Part shown: positions 23,447 to 34,281 of the stretch, one piece after another | How the letters are laid out: the number at the start of each line of letters is the position of its first letter | Position numbering within the stretch: position 1 is the stretch's first letter | DNA from: Sphagnum compactum | Taxonomy: Eukaryota; Bryophyta; Sphagnopsida; Sphagnales | Direction of reading: 5' to 3' | NCBI GenBank assembly: GCA_965153455.1 | Contig: OZ234494.1 | Location: 17,174,001-17,238,000, forward strand | Length of the DNA stretch: 64,000 nucleotides | Made by a program: the position numbers and the translations under genes | Notes under the pieces: generated by a model | The model's input: only the letters and a program-made list of their open reading frames with translations | The model's database searches: none | What the model was told of the DNA's origin: nothing

Positions 23447-24110
23447 GAACTGAATTGCATGTTTCTTGTTGAAAATCTTGGAGAACGATTATAACCATGT
23501 ACAGTCAGTAGCTGTGGATATTTAGAGACAAAAGGTGAAAGAGAAGTGTCTGCTATGAAACACTTTTGGGGAGCAAGGAGTCTGTATGAAGACAAGGTTC
23601 CCTTGTTACAGAAATCTGGAGATCCAGTTTGTAGAATACAGTGAAAATAGCTGGGTAGGGACTCAAGAGCATAGAATGCTCAGAGTATCTCACCTAGGGC
23701 AGTGAACTATGATGACCTCTATATGGTTTTGTTCACATATTATGGTCAGGTTTGAAGATCACATCCATTTAGATCATTTTACTGTTGACAATCTAAGAGG
23801 TCAATCAAATTGCGAATCTGGATGTGAGGTTGTTCGCTGTATCATAATCAGTGATAAGGTTATACAAGAATGTCCCGCAAGTGACATCATGAGTGTTCCA
23901 TGTCTGTCTCGTCTCTGAGTCTTCTATGTTGAATAGGCAGTTTATCTCATTTGCACCAGTATTTGAGGGGTGTAAGAAGCATTAGAATTTCACCATCTTG
24001 GACCTTCCCTTCTTTGTGATTTTGTTGTCATTCTTGGGTCTTTTTAAAGTTTTTTTTTCTCTGCACCATATTCACAAGTAGATTTTCATTATCTTCTCCA
24101 CCAAATTGCA
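23447..24110. other. 3' flank of the CHR9-like gene
   Basis: Moderate-GC DNA that should include the 3' UTR, grading into AT-rich spacer. No frame with a recognisable product. Confidence 0.5.
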
Positions 24111-24117
24111 TTTGATT

Positions 24118-24260
24118 CCTCTTCAATTGAATCTTAATTCAATTGTTGAATTGAATTGAATTGAATTTAGTTGAATTGGAATTCCAATTTCTATTCAATG
24201 TATTTGAATTCAGTTTAGAAATTTGGATTCAATTCCATTAAATCTGAATCCAATTCAAAT
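24118..24260. repeat. AATTCAATT-rich low-complexity block
   Basis: Overlapping GAATT/AATTC words make a locally palindromic stretch. Similar blocks lie at about 25985-26145 and 26480-26660. All three look like expansions of the same pentamer-like sequence within the desert downstream of the CHR9-like gene. Confidence 0.75.
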
Positions 24261-25189
24261 AAATTGAAAATTCTGTAAAATTTCAAGTTCTATCCAAGTT
24301 GCATGCAATGTCATTCAATAGTAGTTTTCATTTAAATGTAACTTAATTTTCATAAAATTAATTCCTACGGAGCCTATGTTTAATTCAATTTTGCCATGTC
24401 ATTTAACACTACCAACACCAAAATATCATCATCACCACCATCCTATCTTCCCTTAACAAAATCAAGTGACAATCCGTAATCAACTATATGGCATTGCACG
24501 GTGAGAAACCATTGACCTAGAAGCCCAAAGTTCGCTAGTTAGGTCCCGTAACCCTTTGTCATGCGATTGGTTATGCACCATACCTCATCTCCTCAATTGT
24601 GAAGCCAATGACATGATTGTAGCTACCATTTGATTGCGCCAACACCATAGTCACGCTCCCTTGCCCCCATGTGCCCATCATTGGCTGGCCGTTGTAACTC
24701 CTTTGTACTATGCTTGGTCCTACGGCAAGTCATGCACACCTACACCATGGTTATGTATAGTAGCAGGCTCGAGGTTGCTAGTCACTAGATATACTCTCGC
24801 CACTACCATGGTTCGATTATATTGAATAACCAACAATCTCTAGTCAATTACCTAATCCATAATATTCTATGCTTCTTTATATAAAGGCAATTTGGTAGCA
24901 TTTGGAAAAATCTTTGACAACTTATTGCATTGGCGGCCAATTAAGTGTTAAAATTCCAAAGTTTGGGATCATCACTAGCATGTCGCTCGATTTGCACACA
25001 TTGATGCATAAGAAGAAGAAAAGCTTTCACTTGGGATACTACATTGTTAAAGTTATTTGTTAGTCTCCAACAAAAGTTCAAAGTGGAAACTCTTGTGTGA
25101 TGAAATAAATGCCTTTCCTTTTCCATCTTCAAACACACGGAAACCAAGGTCAAAAAAAAATTTGACACGCAATTTCATGTTGCAAAACA
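24261..25189. other. AT-rich spacer, no gene
   Basis: Short frames only. A somewhat GC-richer part at 24500-24830 has no family similarity that I can see. Confidence 0.5.
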
Positions 25190-25455
25190 AAAAGCATTAA
25201 AGCTAGCCAAATATCTACATACTCGAATCCTTGAATGATTGGAAAGTAGATTTGTGAATCATCTTTCCAAATTTCCTTCCCTTGTGAATTATAAAACGTC
25301 AACATGAACTCAAACTTTCTACCAAAAAACATAAAGCCTTGCAAATATCTACTTACTCTCACTCGAATCCTTGAATTATCGAAAAGTAGATTTGTATGTC
25401 ATCTTTCCAAATTTCTTTCTCTTCTTGTGCGTTACAAATCTCAACATGAACTTGG
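25190..25455. repeat. Two tandem copies of a ~140-bp unit
   Basis: Copies near 25190-25315 and 25330-25455 share AAATATCTAC, ACTCGAATCCTTGAAT, AAAGTAGATTTGT, ATCATCTTTCCAAATTTC-like and CAACATGAACT blocks in the same order. Short translated frames on both strands are a by-product of the duplication. Confidence 0.8.
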
Positions 25456-25984
25456 ACTTGTTGGAAACATCGTAGACCTTTTGCCAAAAGGCGTGCAAAA
25501 TTTGAACTTGCATGTCTTTCAACAACCCTAGTTACTATGGTATATTTCAACCTTTTATGGTACATGACACATGATACTAGATACAAGCAGGGTTTTCTTC
25601 TTTGTATTTGAAAGCACCTTCCTTACACAAAAGATTTGTTCATCAATTGAAGGAGAGGCCACATGTAAATCTTCTGCCATTTGATTAAAAAACCTTTTGT
25701 GCTTTATGTGGGGGACGGCCTATTGCCATGGGTCCCCCTTAATTTTCGGGCTAACCTACACCCATAGGTCGACCATCCTTGAGGCTATGACCCTCAAAAT
25801 AATGGAGGCCTTCAAGAACAAGCCTCCCCCTTGCATAAAATTAGACACCAAATTCATTAGTTCCATCTTCTTCTATTGAACTTGGGCTCTGTGTTGTTGT
25901 GCACTACCATCGATTGATGGAAAATTGTAATTGATTTTGTGTAAATTAAGTTCCATTTGCATGAAAATATTGAATGCCAGTGCA

Positions 25985-26145
25985 TGCAACTTGAATTGAA
26001 TTAAATTCAAAATTTTAAATTTAATTCAATTCATAATTTTAAATTTAATTCAAACACATTGTACTCAATTCAAATTTGTAAATTTAATTCAATTCATAAT
26101 TTTAAATTTAATTCAATCACATTAAATTCAATTCAATTCAAGATA
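25985..26145. repeat. AATTCAATT-rich low-complexity block, second copy
   Basis: Alternating TTAAATTTAATTCAATTCAT-like words, palindromic on a small scale, resemble the block at 24.1 kb. Confidence 0.75.
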
Positions 26146-26730
26146 AATGAGATGCAATTAGTGCATAAGGTATTGAAATTTTGTTTGCGATTATGGTGTT
26201 TATTTTTTTTTAAAGACAAAGATTTGAAAAAACACTTTTTCATTTCTCTTCAATTGGGACTAAGCTAAACAAACTTTTATTTTGGAGTTATCCGCCAAAA
26301 GGATGATTTATGGAACCTAAAGTTGTTTAAGCTAATCTAGTTCCAATAACTCATCCTCATTAGAATAATGAAATTTCAATCATTCTACTAATGATGATGG
26401 AGTGATAAAAAAAGATGAGTTGATTTTGTAAAAATTAAGTTTCATTTGAATGATGTTAATATTGAATGAATTTGCATAATGCAACTCACTTGAATCTAAA
26501 TTGAATTCAAATTCTTAAATTGAACTGAACACAATTTTTTTTCCTTTGCATTCAACATGGTTAGTGTTTTCATTGAAATTTCAATTGAATTAAATGCAAT
26601 TTGAATTGGTTGACTTCAACTTGAATTATCTTCATAATTTTGTGGAGTCGAATTCAATCAAATTATGAAATTTTAATTATAGAAAAACACATGTTAATTT
26701 AACTTTTCATATCCATGTAAGTGGGTTCAT

Positions 26731-26831
26731 GAAAGGAGTGAAGTAATTATGAAATATTTTCATAATTGTCACATGGAGTTGGTGAAAGGAGTGACTTGGT
26801 TAAGTATTTATGAAATGTTTTCATAATTGTC
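26731..26831. repeat. Short tandem duplication
   Basis: Two copies begin GAAAGGAGTGA (26731 and 26784) and end TTTTCATAATTGTC (26770 and 26831). The second copy carries a small insertion. Confidence 0.75.
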
Positions 26832-27089
26832 GAGTGGACAATGACTATAGTTGTCATGGTGAAGACCACATATAGACCCTATATTTCTCTTACCATCATC
26901 ATTCCTTTCTTATGTCGTTTGTATGTTGTTGTCCTCTTTGCCCATCTTTTTTTCCTATCTCAATATCCAAGCAACAAACATGGTAGGATGGATGCCTTGA
27001 AAGCTCGCAATTACCAACACAATATATGCCCACACAACAAATGTGAATTGGCCGGCAACTAGGCCACATGGTGATGATGTGAGGGTTTA

Positions 27090-27313
27090 AAGGTGCATTC
27101 ACACCTAATGTTAAGTCAGTGTTAAGCGGAAAAATAATCTAGGTGGCATCTTAGGTGGCACCCAATGTTAAATGGGTGATTATTTAATATTAAGTGAACG
27201 TTAACTTAACATAAAATGTTCGTGGAAAATACGTTTAGGTTCTAAATGACTAGCTTGGTGTTAGGGGACATAATACTAAAGTCAGTTGTTAACGTCAAGT
27301 GTGAATGCACCTT
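27090..27313. mobile_element. 224-bp MITE with 15-bp terminal inverted repeats
   Basis: The element starts AAGGTGCATTCACAC and ends with its exact reverse complement GTGTGAATGCACCTT. It is flanked on both sides by TA (27088-27089 and 27314-27315), a plausible target-site duplication. The interior is AT-rich with several GTTAA/TTAAC words and no coding capacity. TA duplications point to a Tc1/mariner-like mobiliser, but the termini are not the familiar Stowaway sequence, so the superfamily is left open. Confidence 0.85.
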
Positions 27314-27426
27314 TATTGCGATTTTATCCCTCTATTTTAAGATTCTTGAAACAAATGGAAAGTGTGGAACAATGCCTGCCCACAAGGTCATTACATATTA
27401 GAGTTATCCATAAAACTCATCTTGTC

Positions 27427-27714
27427 TTCACCCTGTCTTTGGGCCTCCTTTGACCCCCTGTCCCCTCTTTCAGTGGTATCTGCAAAGTAAAGAAATTTGT
27501 ATATGAAATCTCAATATGAAATGCTAAAACTCAGCATTTAATACACAAGGTTCAAGACTAGGTAATTATAATAGTTCACCCTGTCTTTGGGCCTCCTTTC
27601 ACCCCCTGTCCCCTCTTTCAGTGGTATCTGCAAAGTAAAGAAATTTGTACATATGAAATCTCAATATGAAATGCTGAAACTCAGCATTTAATGCACAAGG
27701 TTCATCTGGTAATA
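27427..27714. repeat. Direct duplication of a ~130-bp block
   Basis: Copies at 27427-27554 and 27575-27714 both run from TTCACCCTGTCTTTGGGCCT through TTTCAGTGGTATCTGCAAAG to CACAAGGTTCA. They differ by few substitutions and small indels, so the event is fairly recent. The second copy continues into a short minus frame that may be a retroelement gag relic. Confidence 0.88.
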
Positions 27715-27856
27715 TGCTTTTTAATAACTCTATTGTGCTGTTATGGTCTGGAATAGGCCCTCGTAAACCCGTCATCACCTGATGGAATGTTTCGCATTCT
27801 AACGAGATTGCCACATTCTTACGTGGAATGGGCCATACATACCATAGAATGCACAT
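27599..27856 (-). pseudogene. Possible retroelement gag fragment
   Basis: A minus frame of 85 codons contains FHQVMTGLRGPIPDHNSTIE followed by LLKSILP. The spacing of a short helix, GL.G..IPD and LL.S.LP resembles copia gag (UBN2-type) proteins. There is no zinc knuckle or linked pol, so this is a weak call. Its C-terminal part lies inside the direct duplication. Confidence 0.3.
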
Positions 27857-28060
27857 AGAGGGGCTTTAAATGATACGGAATGGCCACTCCAAGCAAGCTT
27901 TTCCACTTGCCGTACCGGATGGGGGCCTACTTCACCAAATGGGCTGTAAAGGGCTCCCGCCCTCTATAGCACGTTAAGCTCGCCTTGTCTTATTCCGCCT
28001 TGTTTTGAGGTGTTTTCTGGCATTACATCGGTTGGACCATTCGCCATCCGATATGTGCCC

Positions 28061-28091
28061 GTATGTATGTATGTATGTATGTATGTATGTA
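28061..28091. repeat. (GTAT)n microsatellite
   Basis: About seven to eight GTAT units in a locally GC-richer stretch. Confidence 0.9.
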
Positions 28092-28156
28092 CCGGGCGCA
28101 TGTGGCCAAGTTCTCCTTACCCTTGGAGTATAGTTCGCTTGGCCTCGAGCATGTGA

Positions 28157-28235
28157 CTCATCCTTAACCGTAGAGAATTGACATGGATCGTACTCACTCA
28201 TCCTTAATCGTAGAGAATTGACATGGATCGTACTC
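28157..28235. repeat. Two tandem copies of a 40-bp unit
   Basis: The unit CTCATCCTTAAYCGTAGAGA plus AATTGACATGGATCGTACTC occurs twice in direct succession with one clear substitution, so the duplication looks young. Confidence 0.88.
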
Positions 28236-28329
28236 GACAAAATGGACCGCTCTTATTGTAGGTTTTTATAAAGTGGCTTTTTTCTAAAGAGGCTTTTTTG
28301 GCGTGGCTACGGTATGGGCGTAACCCACC

Positions 28330-28550
28330 AATTGAGCTTGCTAATTGGCCGGCCATGCCGATTTGGCCCTGCTGACTCACCTTGAAAATCGCCAAGCCCA
28401 TCCTATTCAGCGGCCATGTTGAGCTAATTTGGCCTGCTGATTCAGCTCGATAATTAGCTCGGCCAATTTGTCCTGCTGATTCAGCTTCCAAAAATCACCA
28501 AGCCCATCATCCAATTCAGCCATGTTGGGCTAATTCAGCATGGCAAGGGC
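28330..28550. repeat. Irregular GGCC/TTCAGC repeat block
   Basis: Several imperfect copies of words such as TGCTGATTCAGC, AATTTGGCC, CGGCCATGTTGAGCTAAT and CACCAAGCCCATC are shuffled through about 220 bp. It leads directly into the hairpin array and may share its GGCCATG core. Confidence 0.7.
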
Positions 28551-28553
28551 CAA

Positions 28554-29050
28554 TTCTCTTAGGGCCATGTTCACACTACTAGCATGACCCTAAGAGAACC
28601 AAGGCTTTTTTTGTAAGACCGTTCTCTTAGGGCCATGTTCACACTACTAGCATGACCCTAAGAAAACCAAGGCTTTTTTTGTAAGACCCTTCTCTTAGGG
28701 CCATTTTTACACTACTAGCATGACCCTAAGAAAACCAAGGCTTTTTTTGTAAGACCCTTCTCTTAGGGCCATGTTCACACTACTAGCATGACCCTAAGAG
28801 AACTACGGTTTTTGTCTAAGAGGTTTCTCTTAGGGCCATGTTACACTACCAAGATGGCCCTAAGAGATTTAAGGCTCTTTTCTAAGAGCCTTCTCTTAGG
28901 GCCATGTTACACTATTGGCATTGGCCCTAAGAGAACTAAGGCTTTTTTCTAAGAGGCTTCTCTTAGGGCCATGTTACACTACCGGGCATGGCCCTAAGAG
29001 AACTAAGGCTCTTTTCTAAGAGGCTTCTCTTAGGGCCATGTAGTTGCAAA
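28554..29050. repeat. Tandem array of palindromic (hairpin) units
   Basis: Seven full units and one partial unit start at 28554, 28622, 28690, 28758, 28825, 28891, 28958 and 29025 (period 66-68 bp). Within each unit TCTCTTAGGGCCATG pairs with a CATGRCCCTAAGAGA across a 10-13-nt loop. In the later units the spacer itself ends in CTAAGAG-GCTT-CTCTTAG, a second perfect 7-bp stem. The array therefore alternates long and short hairpins. Copies 2-4 are nearly identical, while copies 5-7 share a shorter loop. No coding capacity. Confidence 0.92.
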
Positions 29051-30914
29051 AGGCAAAATCTCTCTTAGTCCGCCTCACTCAGGCCCTTACAAACCACCTT
29101 TTTCTGGCTATATGTAGAGCCAAAAAGGGAAATAATAATTAGAAGTGCTAAAATCAAGTGCTTTTTTTTTGAGATTTTTCAATTGCCAGAATTTGACAAA
29201 AAATTGAGGAAAAAAAATAGCTGGATTTCTATACATGGTTCAAGTAGGGAAACCAAAAAATATAAAGGAATCTTGTTAAAATTTTACTTTCATATTTTAG
29301 CTTATAGCCAAATTTGGCTAAATCTTTTCAATGGATCATGGCCACTTTGGCTACAACACAAAATTGACCCCCCTATTATTATTATTTTTAAAAAAAAAGT
29401 AACTAGAGTAAAGGAGTATGTGAGAGGTTTGCTAAGATGGAGGTGAAATGTGGGGTGGGAGGAAAACCATGGGTAATGGATTTTACACAATCCACAAAAT
29501 CCACAAAAAATCTAGATTTTTCCTTTTGTCCTCACAACCCCACAAATCTAGGCTTTTTTTCTCTTTTGTTCTCACTTCAACTTTTGCCACGAGACATATT
29601 TCTAAAAAGGCCGCCCCGTTATTTAAGGCTAAACAATAAATATTATATGTGATCCCTTCACTTGGCTAATTGGTTGTGTTTTTTTTTTTTTTTTTTTCCT
29701 TCCAACAATTTTTTTCATTTTTTGACAAAAGATTTGGGAAAATCTTGTGGTTTTTTTCTTTTTATTTTTTTATTTTTTTTAACTTGTGTAAATTTGACTA
29801 ATTTTGCTAATTTTTTGGGGGAAACGCTTGCCAAATTTTCCATGTCACAAAAATTGCAACTCTTGTGGATGTGGCCAATAATCTAGGTGGACCAAGGAAA
29901 GGCCTCTCCGTAGGTAGAGGCCTCCATGTCACTCGCTACCCATTGGCACACGAGTGTGTGGCAACAAAGCCCTTAAAAGAATGAATGGACCTTATGCTAC
30001 CCCCTACTAAAGGCTTGTACTACCAATGCTAGGGGACCCATGGGACCCATTTTTTTTCTCTCTCTCTCTCTCTAGTACATTTTTCTATGTTCCATGGAGC
30101 TCGAGCTTATCACTATGGCGCCCGTAAAGGCTTTTGAGAAAATATTATACTCGACACAATGGTCAAGGGTTTGTCCATTTTCTAATACATGAGGGAAGAA
30201 TGCACAACAATGGTCGAGGATTTGCCCCATTCTCTACTACATTTGAAAGGACACAAAGGTGTCCGTGTGAAGTGGAGCTTCTCGTTGTCTTTGGAATCTC
30301 TAAAGGAACACGATTCAACCTTGTGATTAATTTTTAATCAAGTTGCTTTATAAAATTGGGTTGTTTAAAAAAAGGATTTTGTGATGTAGCAAATTTGACG
30401 ATCGACCAAAAAATAATTTAACCAAATTTTTTAAAACAAATTTGGTTACGTAATAGAGAAAGTAGGAACAAAATTTAAATAAATAAAATAAAATTCCTTT
30501 GTAAAGGGTCAAAATCATATTTTTCAAAGTTGAAATTTGTCAAATTTTCAGCATTTAAAAAATTTAAATTTGAAATTCGCTTAGAGTCTCCAAAATATGC
30601 TTTGAAAAATATCAAAAGAGATTCTCTCACACCCAAAAAATAAAAATAAAATAAAATAAAATAAAATAAAAGAATACAAAATAAAATCAAGTCGACTTAC
30701 TAGAGTCAACTAAACCCAAGGTTAACTTTGTACAACAACAAACACTAAACAGGAGCAACGAATCAATGAATGAACCATGATACACATCCATTTGGTGTTT
30801 TTACATCAGCTTAACATCCGCAAATTTGTCATCCAAGCTCATTGACATGTTTCCCCAGTCCAAATTGTAGACTAAACTGAATAGAGTGTAAAAATCTTCA
30901 AGCTTATTATTCAC
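29051..30914. other. AT-rich desert, no gene
   Basis: Contains one copy of the 16-bp TAGCCAAATTTGGCTA palindrome (29305-29320), a T-rich stretch near 29680-29880 that looks like the inverted counterpart of DNA at 32.97-33.05 kb, and a (TC)n run near 30057-30073. No supported coding sequence. Confidence 0.55.
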
Positions 30915-31030
30915 TTTTCATCCATATTCAGAAATGGATATGGATCCCTTTTCATCCATACATCGAAATGCATATGGATCAATTTTCATCCACATGCAGA
31001 ATGGATATGGGTCATTTTTCATCCACACAT
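30915..31030. repeat. Four tandem copies of a ~34-bp unit
   Basis: TTTTCATCCA starts at 30915, 30949, 30983 and 31016. Each is followed by an ATGGATATGGRTC-type half that is partly complementary to it, so single units can fold. Minus-strand translation gives repeated WMKIDPY-like peptides, an artefact of the array. Confidence 0.85.
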
Positions 31031-31173
31031 TATTGGAGGTACAATGCAGCTTCAATATGTGATATATAACACATTGGAGGGGGATGGATGTCCGTCCAAT
31101 CGGGAAGAGACATGTCAACAAGTCATCACTTTCGGGGGGCGAAGTGAACCATGACCAAGGGGTGCACCCCGTG

Positions 31174-31201
31174 AAGGATGGATGGATGGATGGATGGATG
31201 A
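31174..31201. repeat. (GGAT)n microsatellite
   Basis: About six to seven GGAT units in AT-rich spacer. Confidence 0.9.
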
Positions 31202-33750
31202 CAAGTGGTCGGGAAATAGTTTTCTGTTAGGTTTTAGTTCCCTCGCTAACCATGGTGTGGTTAGCTCCGAGGCTTTTTTTTTTTTTTTTTTTTACTACTT
31301 ACCTACTAACAACCCATAAGGTAGGTAGTAAACATAGCCCTTACCTATGATCTACTTGCCTAGTAAAAGACCTACTTTCCTACCTACCTACCTATGTATA
31401 TGACCTACTTCTTACCAAATGGGTAACCCGAGGTTATCCGTTTCATTCTACTCGAGTGAAAGGGGCCACCCGCCGAGGCAAGAGGCCAAATGGATTTCTT
31501 TGTTCCCTTTGTCTTCGCACTCGTGTTTGGACTCATGTGTTTCGATCGGATCAATCGATCGTTTGGTACAAACAAATTCAATGATCCTACTCTTCTTCTA
31601 AGGAAAATATTAAATAATTAAATGGTAAATATTAAATATTAAATATATTAATATTTTCCTTATTAAATATTAAATATTAAATGGTAAAGGGCCTAGTGAA
31701 CCATGAGAGCCAAAAGTATGGGCATTTGTGGTTAACCAAAAGGGACAAAACTTGCATCATGACCAAAGGCTTTTTTTTTTTCCCCCCATATTTATTATTA
31801 TTACTATTATTATTATACTATATTTTATTTTCAGGTATTGAGATCTTGAAAATTTGTCAATTTTTTTCCCCCCAAAAAGAAAATTTATTCACATTTACAT
31901 TTTTATATTAAAAAAATTCAAAAAAAATTCCCAATTTTTTGGTCGAAGAAATGTCCAAAATTTGTCCAAAGAAAAAAAAACACACACACTAATTTTAATC
32001 ATCATCAATGGTTTAGAATCATGCCCATTGTTTTTTTTATATATAAAATAAAATAAATTCAAGTATTTGTGTGTTTAAGGTATTTAACTAGAAGTGGACT
32101 CTATCAAAATTTTGTTTGAGGTTAAATTTTAGGGTTTAGGGTTTAGAACATGGCCTCCCATGGCTATTTGAATTGCAAATTAGGTATTTGCTTTCGAATC
32201 CAAAGGCTCATATGAAAATGAGAAACGTGGAAACATTTCTTCACCAAAAGCACGATCGGGCTTTCCTTCAATTGAAGACACCTTACGCCATACGCATGCA
32301 AAATTTCCACCATTGAAATAAAAAAAAGACGCTTCGTCCTTCACACTTGTGAAGGAAGAAAGGCGCACTCTCGTGGGCACCACCCTAATTTTGAGGCTTA
32401 CGCCCTTGGGCGACCACCCTCAAGGCTACAACCCTCAAATGAGGGGAGGTCTTCTAGAGCAAGCCTTTTGCTTAAACAATATTACACTAACTATCGGCAT
32501 ACCGTAGTATCGTGCCAAGTTTAAACAATTTATTTCCTTGTTGAATGATTATTTTATTTTTGAAAAAATTACATGTTGAAAAATAAATATTCTAAAAATA
32601 TACTCTTTTTTTTTTCCCTTCAAAATAGAGAATATTTTAGTCAATTTGCTTATCTAGTTCAAGTAAACAAAACAAAATGTAGCCAAAAATATATAATGTA
32701 GCCATATATATACCGGTCTTGATTAAAGGTAAACTTGGAAGGAGATAAAGCAGAGAAAAAGAGTTGCTTTGCTGGTTGGTAATAAGGAAAATAGTTGATT
32801 ATTTATTTCTTTCTTTTCAATTTTTTTTCTGATGTAGCCAGTGCCCATCAAAACAGTTTAGCCAAATTTGGCTATTAAAAAAGATACGAAAGTAGAGAAA
32901 TTTAAGCTTCCTTCTATGTTTTTGGCTAACCGGCTAATATAACCTAATCAGGGAAGGTTTTTTTTCAAAGCTTTTTCTATAAAAAAATTTGGCAAAATTT
33001 TCCAAAAAAATTAGCAAATTAGTAAAATTTACACTACAAAAAGAAAATCCAAAATTCTCTGATTTATTTTTTTTGGTCAAAATAACATTGAACCTAAGAT
33101 AGATGTCTGGCCATTTTTATTAAATTCAAAAAGAAATATGTCAATGAAAAACCCTAAAACCTCGTTTTCATTTACATATTAAAAAAACTCCGGAGGAAAG
33201 AAAATAATAAAAATAAAGGAGAAAACACCAACTAGTTATAAATACACAAAAATATGGTCATCAAGGAATCCTTATGCCCAAGGTGCGACTACATCACACA
33301 TCTTTCATCTAATAATTTCATCCATAGCCCTCCCCGCATATACGGATTCAAATTTCCAATAATTAAATATTTAAAAAGGCAATTAATAAGCATATTGATA
33401 AACCCACATCATGAACAAACCACAAAAAAGGATTGGTATGATTTGATATTAAAGAACTAATTATTTTTTCCAATGGTGTTATTTTGGAAAAATAACATCA
33501 TTTATTGTAAAATTATATTTGTTCTCTAAATATATGTTAATTGCAAACATTGATTAGCATAATGGAGGGTATTGAGTTATATTTATTTTTATTATTTTAT
33601 TATTTATTTTGCTAGAACATCAGTAACAAGCATCCCATAAGGGATTTAGCAACAAAATGGTGACTTGTTATTAGTACTTTAAAAAACAAGTGAATCCTCT
33701 TATAGTTTGGCTACCTCCAATAGCCAAGAATACACATCTAGCAAAAATGA
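31202..33750. other. AT-rich desert, no gene
   Basis: Holds a T run near 31270-31292, a CCTACCTA-rich stretch near 31300-31400, an AAATATT-rich stretch at 31600-31690, a short TTTAGGG interstitial motif at about 32130-32148 and one TAGCCAAATTTGGCTA palindrome at 32859-32874. No coding sequence recognised. Confidence 0.55.
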
Positions 33751-33756
33751 CCCAAA

Positions 33757-33800
33757 TATATTTATTTATTTATTTATTTATTTATTTATTTTTTTATTTT
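33757..33800. repeat. (TTTA)n microsatellite
   Basis: About eight TTTA units followed by longer T runs. Confidence 0.9.
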
Positions 33801-34128
33801 TTTGTGGAATATTTTTAAGAAAATTTAAAGGAATATTGCAATGGAACCTTCCCTTTTTTGAAAAAACTATTTGCAACAATGAAAATTTTGCACCAAAAAA
33901 ACATTGTACATACCAAGGGCTAGAACTAGTGTTGTGCATGGAAGTGTAATGGTGTGTAAATAGCCGTGCATTAATGTGCAAGTGTAAATTATTATTTCCA
34001 CTTACACACCCAAGTTCGTTACACTTACATTCTACATCATTTATGTATTTTTTTTCGTGCTTACATGATTATGTGTGAAATTTTCTTTGGGTGTGTAATG
34101 CTTTGGATATGAATCTTGTCATGAAATC

Positions 34129-34281
34129 ATGTCAAGTAGAACCTAAAAGATTGAGACCAACCATGGGATCAAGCCTACCCAAGTGGACTCATGTTTTTGT
34201 GACATTTAGTTCGTCATGTCAACTATAACCTAAAATATTGAGACCGACCGTTAGATCAAGCCCACCCAAATGGGCGCATGT
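34129..34281. repeat. Two diverged copies of a ~65-bp unit
   Basis: Copies at about 34129-34192 and 34214-34281 share CATGTCAA, ACCTAAAA.ATTGAGACC, GATCAAGCCYACCCAARTGG and a terminal CATGTT. They are separated by about 20 bp. Confidence 0.75.

Noticed and set aside
28554-29050. CRISPR-like reading of the hairpin array
   Set aside because: Spacers are not unique and the entire 66-68-bp unit is repeated.
32128-32148. Short TTTAGGG run as telomere or origin
   Set aside because: Only two to three units, interstitial, no neighbouring gene start.
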